A stretch of DNA of 64,000 nucleotides from Aselliscus stoliczkanus (lineage: Eukaryota; Chordata; Mammalia; Chiroptera; Hipposideridae): positions 79,426,187 to 79,490,186 of the forward strand of contig CM066732.1 in the NCBI GenBank assembly GCA_033961575.1, given 5' to 3'. The position numbers and the translations under genes are program-made. Below are positions 22,807 through 36,400 of this stretch, in pieces (positions within the stretch are counted from its first letter, which is position 1; every line of letters begins with the position of its first letter). The notes below the pieces were generated by a model, which searched no databases, had not been told where the DNA came from, and saw only the letters and a program-made list of their open reading frames with translations.

Positions 22807-25800
22807 CTGAAAAGTTTACCACAAAGATAAAAAGAATAAAAAGTAAGTTCATTATAGTCTACCCTCATAGACTTTTCCCTAAATAGCCTGGGAATGCTGA
22901 AAGGTGGACACTCCCACATTTATTGTGCGCAAACTAAATCACTAACTCAAATGTAGGAATAGGGAAACAGGACATTCAATAAATGTTTATTTGAATCTCA
23001 AAGTAGGACTCACAAAATCATTTGTTGAACTATTCATTGTATATTTGAATGCTTTCTTTAATATAAAATCATCATAGAGTCCAAGAGGTTCAAGGGTTTG
23101 AAAGGCCATCTTTTTGGGATATGACACTAAAACAATTTTAAACTATTTCTAGATCATCATTATTTGTAAACTAGTTCAACAAATGCAGACAAAAACTAAA
23201 TAGTTAAAACAACCAAACAACCAACCTAGCTAAAATTCAACTGAAGGTTAAATTTTTTTTCAGTCTATTAAATGAAATGATTTTACATTGCTAATGCTCA
23301 ATGATAGATCATCATAGCTGTAAGTGATAGATGAAGAATAATTCAATTTAACTTAAATTTGAAAAAGATGAAATAGACAATTAGCTTTTAGACTATTCTA
23401 TGCAGTGGCAATCACTCATATATCTAAATTTCTTAGGAAGAATGCTTTGCATCTCAAATTATCTGGAGGAAAACAATTATAAAATATAAATTTAAATCTC
23501 TAACCTCATCACTTTCAACTCAGTCATATACACTTGTTTAGTAAATATGAACTTAGATGAATGTCTTGTTATCAAAAAGCAAAACTCTAAAAAAATTAGA
23601 TATAAACTAATATCCTGAAACAAACATTCTAAGACAGATAAAAATAAAACATCCACATACCCTCAACAGCCTGTAAGTAACTGTTCCAAAACCCCAAAGT
23701 CTGTGCGTCAGATAATGTGTGTACTGTAAAAAGATCAGTAAGGATTTCTGTGGAAAGATTCTCAGGTTTATGACAGAAGATGTCATAAAATGCTTCTGGA
23801 TAAGTCTGAATTGTCTCCAAAACACCAAGAGTTTTCAGGCCCTGCTTAAAACTTAAGAGAAGAAAAGTAATGAGCCAATATTCATACATGTGTTTGGTAC
23901 TGCAATAGGGAATTAACATTTCTAGCTAATTTATTACCACATATACATCGATGTGAGGATATAAAAATATGGGCATACTATACATTATATGATACTTTCA
24001 AATCAATAACAAGCAAATATATTAATATAAAATGAATGTTTTCTATGCTGACATTATTTGGCTTTATAAAATAACTTTAAAATTAAGCTAAGAATTTTTA
24101 TTAAGAGGAAAAATTAGACATCTGAAGTATTTCACATTTCAAAGATAGTATAAAAATGAAGTTTCCTAGAGATTGCAAAGAGTGATAAACCTTAGCCACA
24201 TAAAAATTTAAGGTATGTACTGCTAAAAAGAAATGAACAGAGATAAAAAGTGAAAAATGTTACTATACGTGACAGAAAATGATTTCTCTAATATACAAAA
24301 AAATACACATAATTTTTCTAAAAGAAAAATCCAAAAGGAAATGAGCAAAATATGAATGCATAATTAATAAAATACAACAAATGAATTTTTTATTTAAATT
24401 TATTTATTTAAATTGGGGAAGGGGAATGGTGTTGGGGAATTTGGGAAGAGGACCAGACAAGTTGTTCTTCAATCTTAGATGTGAAGGGCGCCAGTCGCCT
24501 TCTGGCTGCCTATTGGCAGCTCGTGGCCTCTAAGCTCAAGGTGCCAAATTTAGTCATAGTTGCGGGTGGGCGTAGTCCACCATCGAATGGCACTTTTGTT
24601 GTTAGGAGCATAAGGTCTCACCAGCTGGGCCATCCTGCCACCTGTTCGCAGCTCAGCGTGGGCGCAGCGTCACTGGCCCATGTGGGAATCCAACTGGCGG
24701 CCCTGTTGCTCAGAGCTCACACTCCTAAGCTAACTCTTAACTAAGTGAGCCACTCGGCTGGCCCAGCAAATGAATTTTTTTAAATACACATTTCTCACTA
24801 GTAAGCAAAAGAACGAAGGTACCATTTTTGCCTTCAGACTAACTAAGCCCTCCCTACCTGTACCTCTGTACTTACTCCCTACCTACCTCCTCAGGTAGCC
24901 CACCCACACTGATTCACCTTCTTTTCTATTGGCTCTTCCTCAATAGCCCATTACTGTGCTTGTCTTTTCCATCTTTGAATAAAGAAAAAAAAAATACACT
25001 CAATTCCATCTGTTTTACTTAAAGACAATCTATTTAGAAAATATCTACATTCACAGTCTCCATTTCTTAATTTCCTATTCACTTTTCCTCAACTCCTGTC
25101 TACATCTCAGGAAAAACTGCTCTAAGTTCAACAATATTCTCCTTCTATCGCACCAGTCTTCTGGTTCCCCCCACCCTTTTTTTTTTTAAAAAGATTTTAT
25201 TGGGGAGTTGGGGGAGGGGAACAATTTTGGGGAATCGGGGAAGGGAACAGACAAGTTGCTGTCCTTTTGTTCTTCAGTTTAGTTGTGGAGGCCGGCGCCT
25301 CACTGGCCTATGTTGGTATCATCACTGCGCTCTTCCCAGGTGAGGCGGTTGCTCACCGGCTACTGGATGGTCGCTCACTAAAGCTCACGCCAGCTGCTGA
25401 CCAGCCCCACTGCAGCCTACGCCGTCACCGGTAACTCATGGCAGCCTAGCTCCAGGTTGAGCTGTTGTTCACCATCTTAGCTGTAGAGGGCACAGAGTCA
25501 CTGGCCCATGTGGGATCCGAACTGGGGCCCTGCTGCTCAGAGCTGGCGACCCAGGCCAACACTTAACCAACGCGCCACTCGGCCGGCCCTGGTTTCCCCA
25601 TTTTTCTCTGGCCAGACCTTTTCAGTGTCTTACAAAAGTGTTCTTCTTTCTCTCCTTTGTCTTATATGTTGCTGTTTGTCTCTCATGGTTCTGTTAACAA
25701 GGCCAGTTTCTCCCATGGCTTTATTTAGCAGGTGTGCACTCATTACAATAAAATCTATTATCTCCAGCCCAGAAATACATCCAACAGGCTACTGAGTACC

Positions 25801-28800
25801 ATATATTCCAAGCATGCAAACTTATTAAGTCCAAAAGGAAGCTAACCCTTACTACCAAAATCTGAACCACAGGTGACAATACCTCTGTTACACATCAAGT
25901 TAGTATAGCTAAAATTTCAAAGTCATCTTTAACTGTTCCCTCTTCCATTCTATTCAAGTCCTATGAATTCCCTTTTCTGAAATCTCTTTTATCTGCTCAT
26001 TTCAAGGACTCATGGCAAAAGTAAATACATAGCAGCAGTGTAGGAATATTTCTACAGCGTGAGCCTAATGGGAATGCCAAAGATACACTGCTAAAGAAAA
26101 GAGTTCCTAATAAAAGACAAAACATACAACCATCCAAAAAAGCAAGTCTTGGGACTAGCACTCAAGGATTTAAATAAAACAAACTAAATAAGATAAAGTA
26201 TTAGTATAGTGGTTTAAAAGAGAAAACAATTGGGAAAAAAACATAAAATGAAATAAATAACACTTCTATGTTGAAAAATGATCATGAACGTTAGTTCTGA
26301 ATAACATGGAACAGACACACTTCTGTCATTCCTTCTGCTAAGTTCAGTTGACAACCCTGGACAATAATATAAAACAAACATAAGACGACTGAAAGGTGGA
26401 GAGAGAAAGGCAGGCCGACTGGGGATTTCAGGACCTAAGGAACAACACAAATTGAAGAGGAAACCTAGACATATTTAGATGAAGTAAAACTAAGAATTTT
26501 GTCACCAGTATACTTGCTCCAAAAGAATGCCTATAGGAACTTTTTGAAACAGAAAGAAATTATTAAAGATGGAATCTTGGAACAGCAAGAAGGAAAAAAG
26601 GATAAAAGCATGTTCTCTTCTCCTCTTGTGTTACCTCAATATGTTTGATAGTTAAGGCAAAAATTACAACATTTTATAATTTGGTTCACAATGTATGTAG
26701 AAGAAATACTTAGGAAATTACATAATAAACAGGGAAAGGCAAAGGGACTTAAAGGAGAAGGCTTATAAAATGTTGATACTAGTAGACTTAATTTTTTAAA
26801 ACTAAGAGACACATTCAACATCACTATAAATAAAATTGACAAAAAAAAATTTAAGTAACCCACATGAGGATAAGAAAAAGGAAACAAAAATGATCATGGA
26901 AATGAAAATTGGTAATTGTTAAATGCTAGGCAACTGATGAGAAAACTAGTGATCTGGAAGAGGAATATGAGGATTTGCTCATGAAGGGAAAGAGATGGAA
27001 AACAAGAGGTGTCAAAAATGTTAGACTAAGGGCCGGCTGAGTGGCGCGGTGGTTAAGCGCTGGCCTTGGAAGCCAGCGGCCCCGGTTCGGTCCCACATAT
27101 GAGGCCAGTGATACTGCCCTCAAAAAAAAAAAAAAAGAAAGAAAAAGAAAAAAAAAATAATGTTACACTAAGAGCATGCACACATATATTTAACTAAACA
27201 ATACTATAGAAAACGCTGCTTGAGAAATTCCTCAGGTTCACAGGGTTTATGAGCCAAAGTAGCGGACTTTGTGATGAAACTGCATACTGAGCAAAAGGAC
27301 ATTATTGTAAAAATGAGCATCAGTTATACTGAAAGCAGTTTTTTCAGTACCATCAACCATGAAAACAGCCATGGTAATAATGTCACAGAACTAGTTATAT
27401 TATCACTCAAAAGTGAGGAGGAAATAAAGACATTTTGGGACAGTTTACTTGTTTCCTAAAGAGGTTAATAAAATACATACTTAAGAAAGAAATAAACTCA
27501 ACCCAGAAAGAAAAAGTAAAATATAAGAAAGTATCATAGCAGTGAGCACAGAATTGAGAAAAATCTCAATAAATAAAAGTAAGCAATGGCCATTAAAAAA
27601 ACAACCAAATTTTATTAAGAAATGGTTTAAATAATTAAAATATTAGAGAAGGTTGATCTGTAAGAAGAGAATGGATATTATTTATTGTTTTAAGGGACTT
27701 TTATTGTTGAGGTAGTAGTAGGGAAGCATTAATTAGCTTTAGCTTGTTAAATCAAGTATATATCCTTTGTGGGGGGAAACTCTAAAATGATAGGAATACA
27801 GTATGTAACTTCCAAACCAGTTTGGTGGGACTTGGGGGTGAAATAAAAAATACTTAATCTTGTAATGGACAGAAAAGAGGAATAACAAGCAAAGAAAAAC
27901 ACATGTTCAGAGAAAGCACACTATAAAATAGCACAAAAAAAAAATCTAAATAGATTGGCAATTATAATACATGTAAATAGCTTAGACTCTTGTATTAAAA
28001 GACAAGTTCTTAAACTGCATTTTAAGTAAATGACTTTAAAGCAAAATAAAAATGAGATTCTAATCTTTTAAAAAGTCTTGTCCTTAAATGACCCTAATAA
28101 TACTGTTAAAAAGAACTAATTCTTTAGGAAGGTTAAACAGTCTTGAATCTATTTGTATCTAACAACATGGCCTCAAAATATGTAAAGCAAAAACTGACAC
28201 AGAAATTGTTAAATATGTGATAATAGTGAGATATTTTAAACATAGATTTCGTAGGAGTTAATAGGTTAATCGTACAAATAGTGAGGGTCTAAAGTAACAG
28301 TGAATAAAAGTATCAGTTTTGAAGAGGGTTTATAAAAGGAAGCAAGACAAGAACATTCACTCCACTACTAGGTTAAAGGAGAAAACAACATGATCTTATA
28401 ATTTTAGTGAGGAGAAAGCATTTGATACATTTAAACATTTACACATAATTTTAAACTAACATTTTGAAATAACATTATACAGAGTATCTTGGGCCAGCTG
28501 AGTGGCTCAGTTGGTTAACAGTTGGCTTAGAGCACGGGCTCTGAGCAACAGGGCTGCCGGTTCGATTCCCACATGGGCCAATGAATGCTGAGCCCTGAGC
28601 TGAGCTGTCGCTGAGCTGCCAAAAGGTGGCAGGATGGCTCAGCTGGTATAACAACAAGATTGCCTGTTCAATGGTGGGCTATGCTCACCCGCAACTAAAG
28701 ACTGAACTTGGCACCTTGAGCTGAGCTGCCACCCGGACGGCTCAGTGGATAGGGCGTGCGCTCTTAACAACAACCGGGTTCGACTCCCACATGGGATGGT

Positions 28801-31800
28801 GGCTATGCCCACCCGCAACTAAGACTGAACACAGCACCTTGAGCTTAGAGGCCACGAGTTGCCAACGGGAAGCCAGATGGCAACTGGTGCCTTCCACAAC
28901 AAAGATTGAAGAACAGCAACTTGGCTGGTCCCCTCCCCCAATTCCCCAATAAATCTCAAAAAAAAAAAAGAAAAAAAAAAGTATCTTGTAAACATTCAGC
29001 AAACATTATCCCTAACGGTGAAATGTTACAGGCATTTCCCTTACGGCCATGACAAGCCTACGATACACATAATTATCACCTTTATTTCCACAGTATCGTG
29101 GCGGTCCAAGCACAGCAAAAAGGCTAAATGAGTAGGTGAATGTTATCTAAAATTTTCATTTGTACTCTACACAATTGTCTAAATAAAATCTAAGAAATTT
29201 TTCTATAGAGTTTAGCAAGGTTATTGGATACAAGAGAGATGATTCTAGCAGGGAGATTTGCAAGTGAAAAGTAATGGTAAAGAAAAATTGGTAAACAGAA
29301 CAACTAATTGATTATATAAAAAATTAATGTTTAGGGACGAGCTGAATGCCTCAGTTGGTTATAAGTGCAAGCTCTGAGCAACAGGGTTGCCGGTTTGATT
29401 CCCACATGGGTCAATGGGCTGCGCCTGAGCTAAGCTGCCTTCGAGCTGCCAACAGGTGGCAGGATGGTTCAGCTGGTGAGAGTACATGCTCCTAACAACA
29501 AAGTTGCCGGTTGGGCTCCCACATGGGATGGTGGGCTATGTCGACCCACAACTAAGATTGAACGCGGCACCTTGAGCTGATCCACAGCGAGCTGCCGAGG
29601 TGCGGCCAGATGGCGCCTGGACTTGGAGCTGAGCTAGCTGCACCTTCCACAATTAAGATTAAAAGACAAAAATTTGGCTGTTCCCCTTCCCCAGTTCTCC
29701 AACACTGTTCCCCTTTCCCAATTCCCCAATAAAATCTTTGAAAAAACAATTAATGTTGAATTTGGGGGTTTATGATACAAGATGAAATGAAGAAATTTTA
29801 AGTAGCATAGGAAGAGTGAGAGCTGTTCGTTTTAAATGTTCTAAGGTCTGTATATTGTTTAGGAAGAGGGTAAATACAGTACTTCCCTCCTACACCCCAT
29901 TCAGTTTCGTTTTCATTTCAGTTACACTTGGTCATTCACAGTTTAAAAACATTAAATGGAAAATTCCAGAAATAATTCATGTTTTAAATTGCAGTTTTGA
30001 GTGGCATAATGAAATCTCACACTGCCTAAGATGTAAATCATCACCTTGTCCATCATATCCAGGCTTGTATATACCACTGGCCTGTTAGTCGGTAGCCATC
30101 TTGGTTTTCAGATGGGCTGTCACAGTACTGCAGGCTTGTGTTCAAGATATCCTTATTTTACTTAATAACAGCCCCAGAGTGCAAGAATAATGATGCTAAC
30201 AATTTGGGCATGCCAAAAGAAGCCATAAAATGCTTCAAGTGAAAAGATGAATGTTCTAAATATTTATAAGAATGAAAAAAAATGCTGAGGTTGCTAAGAT
30301 CTACAGTAAGAATGAATCTTCTGTGTTTCTCTGAAAATAAGACCTAGCATGATTCCTCCAGGATATGGAGGGCATGCACCCCTCACATGAGGGTTTTATG
30401 ACCTGTTTCAGGGAGAAGGGTGCCTTTTCCACCAACTCCTTCAGCTTAAAATATTTAGTATGCCAAGGTGCCATATTTTGGTACCTAAAATCATGCGAGG
30501 GCTTATTTTCCAGCGAGGTCTTATTTTTGGGGAAATGGTATCTGAAATTGTGAAGGAAAAAGAAATTTACTAGTTTTGCAGTCGCACCTCAAACTGCTAA
30601 AGTTACGGCCACACTGTGTGATAAGTGCTTAATTAAAATGGAAAAGGCATTAAATTTGTGGGGGAAAGACAAGAAGAGAAAACGTGTTTCGATTGACGAC
30701 AACATGTTGCACCAGAGAACACTGAGCCTAGACAAAGACGTCAGCAAGGATTCCCTGAAATGAGTGACACCAAGCCATTGACCGGAAGTCAAGGATGGTA
30801 TAGATTCAGGAATAGGTTTGGACTGAAAAATATAAAAAGTAATGGAGATGGGCTGGCCGAGTGGCGTGGTGGTGAAGAGCTGGCCTGGGAAGCCAGTGGC
30901 CAGGGTTCGGATCCCACATATGAGGGCCAGTGACACTGCCCTCTTAAAAAAAAAAAAAAAAAAGTAATGGAGAGGCTGTGTCTGCCCATGAAGAAACTGC
31001 TGCCACATTGCAGACAGAGTTGAAGAAGATGACTATTAAGGAGAAAAGTATGTATGAACAGGAAAAAACACGGTCGTATAGGGTTTGGTACTATTCACAG
31101 TTTCAGGCATCCCTGGGTGTCTTTGCACATATTTCCCATGGAGAAGAGGGAGCTGCTGTACATTGGTTCACTTTAGATGTCAAACATGCCTATTAAATCT
31201 TGAGAGGTAACTATTACAAAAATAAGAATTAGTATAACCTTTAAAATAGAAAATAAATTGGAATTATAAAAAAATACCAAAATTGGCAGAAAGGAATAAA
31301 AAACATTTTTTTTTTTTTTTTTTTTTTTTAGCTAAGCCATCCTGCTACCTGTTGGCAGCTCAGCGGCAACTCAGCTCGGGCTGGGCATCGAACTGCTGTT
31401 GCTCAGAGCTCAGCTTGCACTCTTGAGTGAGCTCCTAACCAACTGAGCCACTCAGCCAGCCCCTAAACAAACATTTTTTAAAGGCAACGATAAGTGAAAG
31501 TTATTCTCAAAAAAGCAAGTTGCAGAAAAATAAATATACTGTATGGTACCATTTATAGAAAGTTTCGAAACAGAGCAATGCTACCTATTATTTAGGCATA
31601 CATATACAGTGAAACTAAAATGAAATGCAGATTAAAATAAAAATTTCAGTAGAGCAGTTAAATAAAAATTTCAAATCGTTTCCTTTGTAGAGGCAGAGAA
31701 GGGAAAGCAATGAGTGGGCAGGATTTAGTTGGGTGAATCAAATATTTTTCTAAAAATAATTTGACTAAACATAACAAAATGTTAATATCTTTTAAATCTA

Positions 31801-33412
31801 GTGCCAGTTTGTGGTTTTGTGATTTCCTGGATTTTTATATAAGGCTGAAATATTTCATAATTAAAAGTAACATTTTGGGGCCGGCCGAGTGGCGCGGTGG
31901 TTAAGCGCTGGCTTGGGAAGCCAGCAGCCCCGGTTCAGTCCCACATATGAGGGTGAGTGACACTGCCCTCAAAAAAATAAATAAATAAATAAATAAATAA
32001 ATAAAAATAATGTAACATTTTAAAGATGAACTGAGGGCTGGCCGAGTGGCTCAGTTGCTTAAGAGCTCACTCAAGAGTGCACACTGAGCTCTGAGCAACA
32101 GCATTTCGATGCCCAGCCCGAGCTGAGCTGCCAAGAGGTGGCGGGACGGCTCAGCTAAAAAAAAAAAAAAAAAAAAAAAGATGAACTTAAGTTTGGCTGA
32201 AATTTGCTACATAGGTAAGTGGAAGGTGAAAGGTAAAAACAAGGAAGACAAAGGTGGGATTGTAGAGGGCCTGGGAAGCCATGTAAGGAGTTTGGACTTT
32301 GTTTCATGGACTAGAGTGTGTGTTGGTTTTCTGTGCTGATATAAACAATTATCACAAACTGAGTGGCTTAAAACAAAAGAAATTTATTCTCCGACAGTTT
32401 TGGAGGCTCAAATCCAAAATCCAGGAGTCGGGCGGCGAGTGGCGTGGTGGTTAAGCCCTGGCTTGGGAAGCCAGCAGCCCTGGTTCGGGTACCACATATG
32501 AGGGTCAGTGACACAGCCCTCAAAAAAAAAAAAAAAACAACAAACAAAATCCAGGGGTCAACAGAACTATACCCTTTCTGAGAATTTAGGACGACAGTTT
32601 GTCCTTGCCTCTTCCAGCTTCTGGTGGTTCCTGTCATTATTTGGGTTCTGGTTATATAACTCCAATTCTCTGAATCTATATCACATGGCCTTTTCCTCTC
32701 TATATCTTACACAGACACTTGTCATTGGATTTATGTCCAGCCCAGATAGCCTAGATAGGATGATCTCAAGATCCTTAGTAACTTCTGCTTAGGCCGGTTT
32801 TCCAAATAAGGTCATATTCACAGGTTCCAGGGAACAAGGTGTGGACATATCTTTTGGGGGGACTCCATTCAACCTACCTCAGGATGAATGACAGTACTGG
32901 GGTTAACTTCTGGCACAGACCTGTGGCTACAGCATGGAAAATGAACTTGGAGATTTATACACCTGGTAAAACAGTTCCTCTGCAAGTCGCTTGTAAGAGG
33001 TAAAAGTTAAAAATCTTGTATAGTGAGGGCCGGCTGAGTGGCGTGATGGTTAAGCGCTGGCTTGCGAAGCCAGTGGCCCCGGTTTGGGTCCCACATATGA
33101 GGGCCGGTAACACTGCCCTCAAAAAAAAAAAAAAAAAAAAAATATCTTGTATAGTGAATTTAAAGTATTAGTATAAACTTGTGATGCATTTCATTTTAAA
33201 GAAAACATATCAAAACCAAATGTAAAAAGCTCTGTATTTCTTAGTTTTTGCCCACTGTAAAGGCCTAGAAACAATGACCAACTTGGCAAAAATGGGCATC
33301 CCTAGCATCCAGACTGGTTCTGAAATATCATTCAAAGAAACAAAGGTCCTTTAGCCAGAATGACAAATAGCAGATCGGAAAAAGGCTATCAAAGACCATT
33401 GAGGGTTAACAT

Positions 33413-33443
<31 letters not shown>

Positions 33444-36400
33444 TCAAATAAACAACATAAAAAGGCTTAGTCTGGCCAAAGATGAGACAATTTGAACTTC
33501 AGTCAAGATTCTGTAAACAAATATATTTAAATTTATGGGTTAATGATACTGAAACTAAAACAAAAAAATCATTTTTGAGATTAATATGATGTCTGATAAT
33601 TGCTTTAAAATAATACTGGAGTCAATAACAAGGGTAGGATGGATGAACAAGACTGGCCATAGGTTGATTGAAATTGTTAGACCTGGGTGATGATTACATG
33701 ATGTTACAGTTTTGCCTATATTTGTATGTATTTTATATCTTCCATCATTAGAAAAAAGAAGAGTATGAAGGCATATATAAGTTTTCAAACTTCTTTCAAG
33801 TGTTAGTGTAGCAAAATGTTTGAAGACCAGTGTTCCAAGCAAAAGAGCAAGAATCACATCTGCCCTGTTAATCAAAGAATGTTCAGGTGCTTAATACATT
33901 GTTATTGAATGAAGAAGTAGAGATGGAATAGCTGGCTTATGTGGTAAGAATTTATAAAATAATTTTTATTTAGAAAAGTAATCATATTGAGATGATTATT
34001 TTTCCTACCTAAGAATCACACACGTATGCAATTCTGTATAGAAAGGTCAGAACAGTAATCACCCTTAACAGTTTAGTTTTAAAGCATTATTTTAAAATAA
34101 CATTTAAATTGTTATCAAATATATCTCACATTTTAAGACAATTAACTTACTTTAAACATGTACAGTGAGAATATGTCACATATAAATAACTTACCTTTCA
34201 AAAGGTGCATGGACTCTCTTAATTACATGGTAATTAAGTATGTCTTTTGCCAATAGGTATTTATCACTCAATGATGTTATGAGTCTTAGACATCCAATAA
34301 GCACTAGGTAGTTATAGAATTCATTCATAACTGAGTTTAAGTCAGCTACGCTTGTTGCAGCATTTACCTGTAATGAAGAAAATACACCGTTTCCCCTTTC
34401 ACATGGGAATGATAGTTACATTTTAAATGACACTACATTATCCTCAATTCCTGAATACAACAGGGTGGAGTGAAAGCATATTGAGAATTGTTTTTCTAGA
34501 ATAAATATCTGACAATCCAGTTTAATAAAAATTGTATATTTCTGCCTTCAAGAAACCGAGAGTATAATGCCACTTTAATACAGGAAATTATTTATATAAA
34601 AGGCAATTAATTGACAGAACAGTTACAAAGTATACTAGAGAGGCAAGAGGAGATTTCATGAGAGAACATCAACTGACACTTGATGAATACAATTCGAGTA
34701 TTTCAGGGAACAGCATAAAGAAATACTTAACCATTTATGTTCCAGACACTTTCATACAGGTTAGCTCTTGAACAAAGGTAGAGGGAGAAAGATAAAAATA
34801 GGAGGTAGTCAATAGTCCATTGAATGAAAAATTTCCTTGCTATTTCTTCCACAACAATACCTCTAAAACAGGAGTCGTTTCTGCAAAAGCCAGATAGCAT
34901 TTTATGCTTTGTGGGCCATGCAGTGTTTGTCACAACTACTCAACTCTGCCACTGTGGTGTGAAAACTGTCACAGACATGTAACGAATGGATGTGGTTGTG
35001 TTACAATAAAGCTTTATTTACAAAAAGAGGCAGCAGGCCAGACTTGATCGACAGCCACAATTTGCCAAACCTTACCCTAAAATCTAGCAGATTTTAGAGA
35101 ATTAAATATCTGCCATGTTTTATGAGCCATTGTCTTTTTGGTTCTCTTGATCAAAGCAGCTTCGCCTAAGTTCTAACTTATTATACCCCAAGCATTATCT
35201 TATCGCCTTTCTTATATTCTATTTATTTTTATAATGTATTTTACTACACAATAGTATAGTTGACCTTGAACAACACAGGTTTGAGCTGTGGAGGTCCACT
35301 TATACGCATTTTTTTCAATAGTCGTCCCTCTGCATCCATGGGTTTTCCATTATCAGTGGATGAGGAAGGCTGACTGTATGCATTGTTCTATGCCGTTTTA
35401 TATGAGAGTTGAGCAGCCAGATTTTGGTATCTGCAAGAGGGGCAAGGGGGTCCTAAAGCCAATACACCACGGATACTGAGGGGCAACTGTACTTAAGTTT
35501 TGGGGGATTCAAAAATTATATGCGAATTTCTGACTGCACGGCAGTAGGTGCCCCTAACTCCTGTGATTTTCAAGGGTCAACTGTATATTATATATTAGTT
35601 TATCTTCTGTCTTCCCTCTAAAATGTAAATTCCAAGGAGGCAGGGACTTTGGTACATTCCTCTATCATCAGTGATAGAACAGTACTGGACACAGAAACAG
35701 GAGTAGATAGACTCATGAGGAGGGCGAGGAGTTTTAAATGCCCTAAGGAAGAGCTTGAACTTTGTTCAATAGGCAATGAGAGGCCATTGCAGATTCTTGA
35801 GGAAGAAAGCAATGTGGTCAAAATTGTACTTCTGACTATGAGAAGAGTGTCCTAATTGTTTACACCTAGACATAATCTGAGTTGAATATACAAGGCACAC
35901 TGGAAATAAGAAGGAAAGACTGAAGATAAGCCACTTTCAGAGACAAGACTTGACACATACGAATGAATGGAGTAGGGAAGAATGAAACGACCCTTTTTCC
36001 AGGATGTCTTGGAAATAAGAAATCTTTTGAAAAGGAATCAGGAAAAAAAAAAAAAAAGTTCTGGGGTAAAAATTCTGTCTTAAATATGTTAGGCTCAAAG
36101 TCTAGCAAGTCCAAGAACTTATCTTCATATAAAAGTCAAAAATAAAGGTCTGGGAAACATTCAGAAAGGTTATGGCTAAGAAGAAGCTTTCCAAATAGTA
36201 TAGAAGGAGGACTGTTAAGACAACATTGAAAAATACCTAAGTTTTAGGGGCAGGAAGAAGAAGCATTAAAAAAGACAGTAGTAGTAAAAAGAAAGAGGGA
36301 ATACAATATTTAAAAAACAAACAAACAAACAAACAGTAGAGATGAATTTACAGACAGTAGTGATTGCAGATGCCAGAGGAGATGAGGAATTTGGAACGAA

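Larger units (their letters stand above)
29877..31159 (+). mobile_element. Tigger (pogo-type) DNA transposon remnant
   Basis: Outer ends TACAGTACTTCCCTCC and, on the other strand, TACAGCAGCTCCCTC form inverted repeats with TA edges. The interior near 30570-30785 translates, with breaks, into a Tigger-like transposase segment rich in Lys/Arg (for example [20 protein letters not shown]). Stops and deletions mean it is dead. It is interrupted by a second MITE (30324-30541) and a SINE (30850-30963). The right portion GGGTTTGGTACTATTCACAG is also typical of the Tigger right end. Confidence 0.75.

Noticed and set aside
36313..36334. CRISPR-like short repeats (also at 4771, 31980)
   Set aside because: Simple tandem AAAC or AAAT units without spacers, in a mammalian genome.
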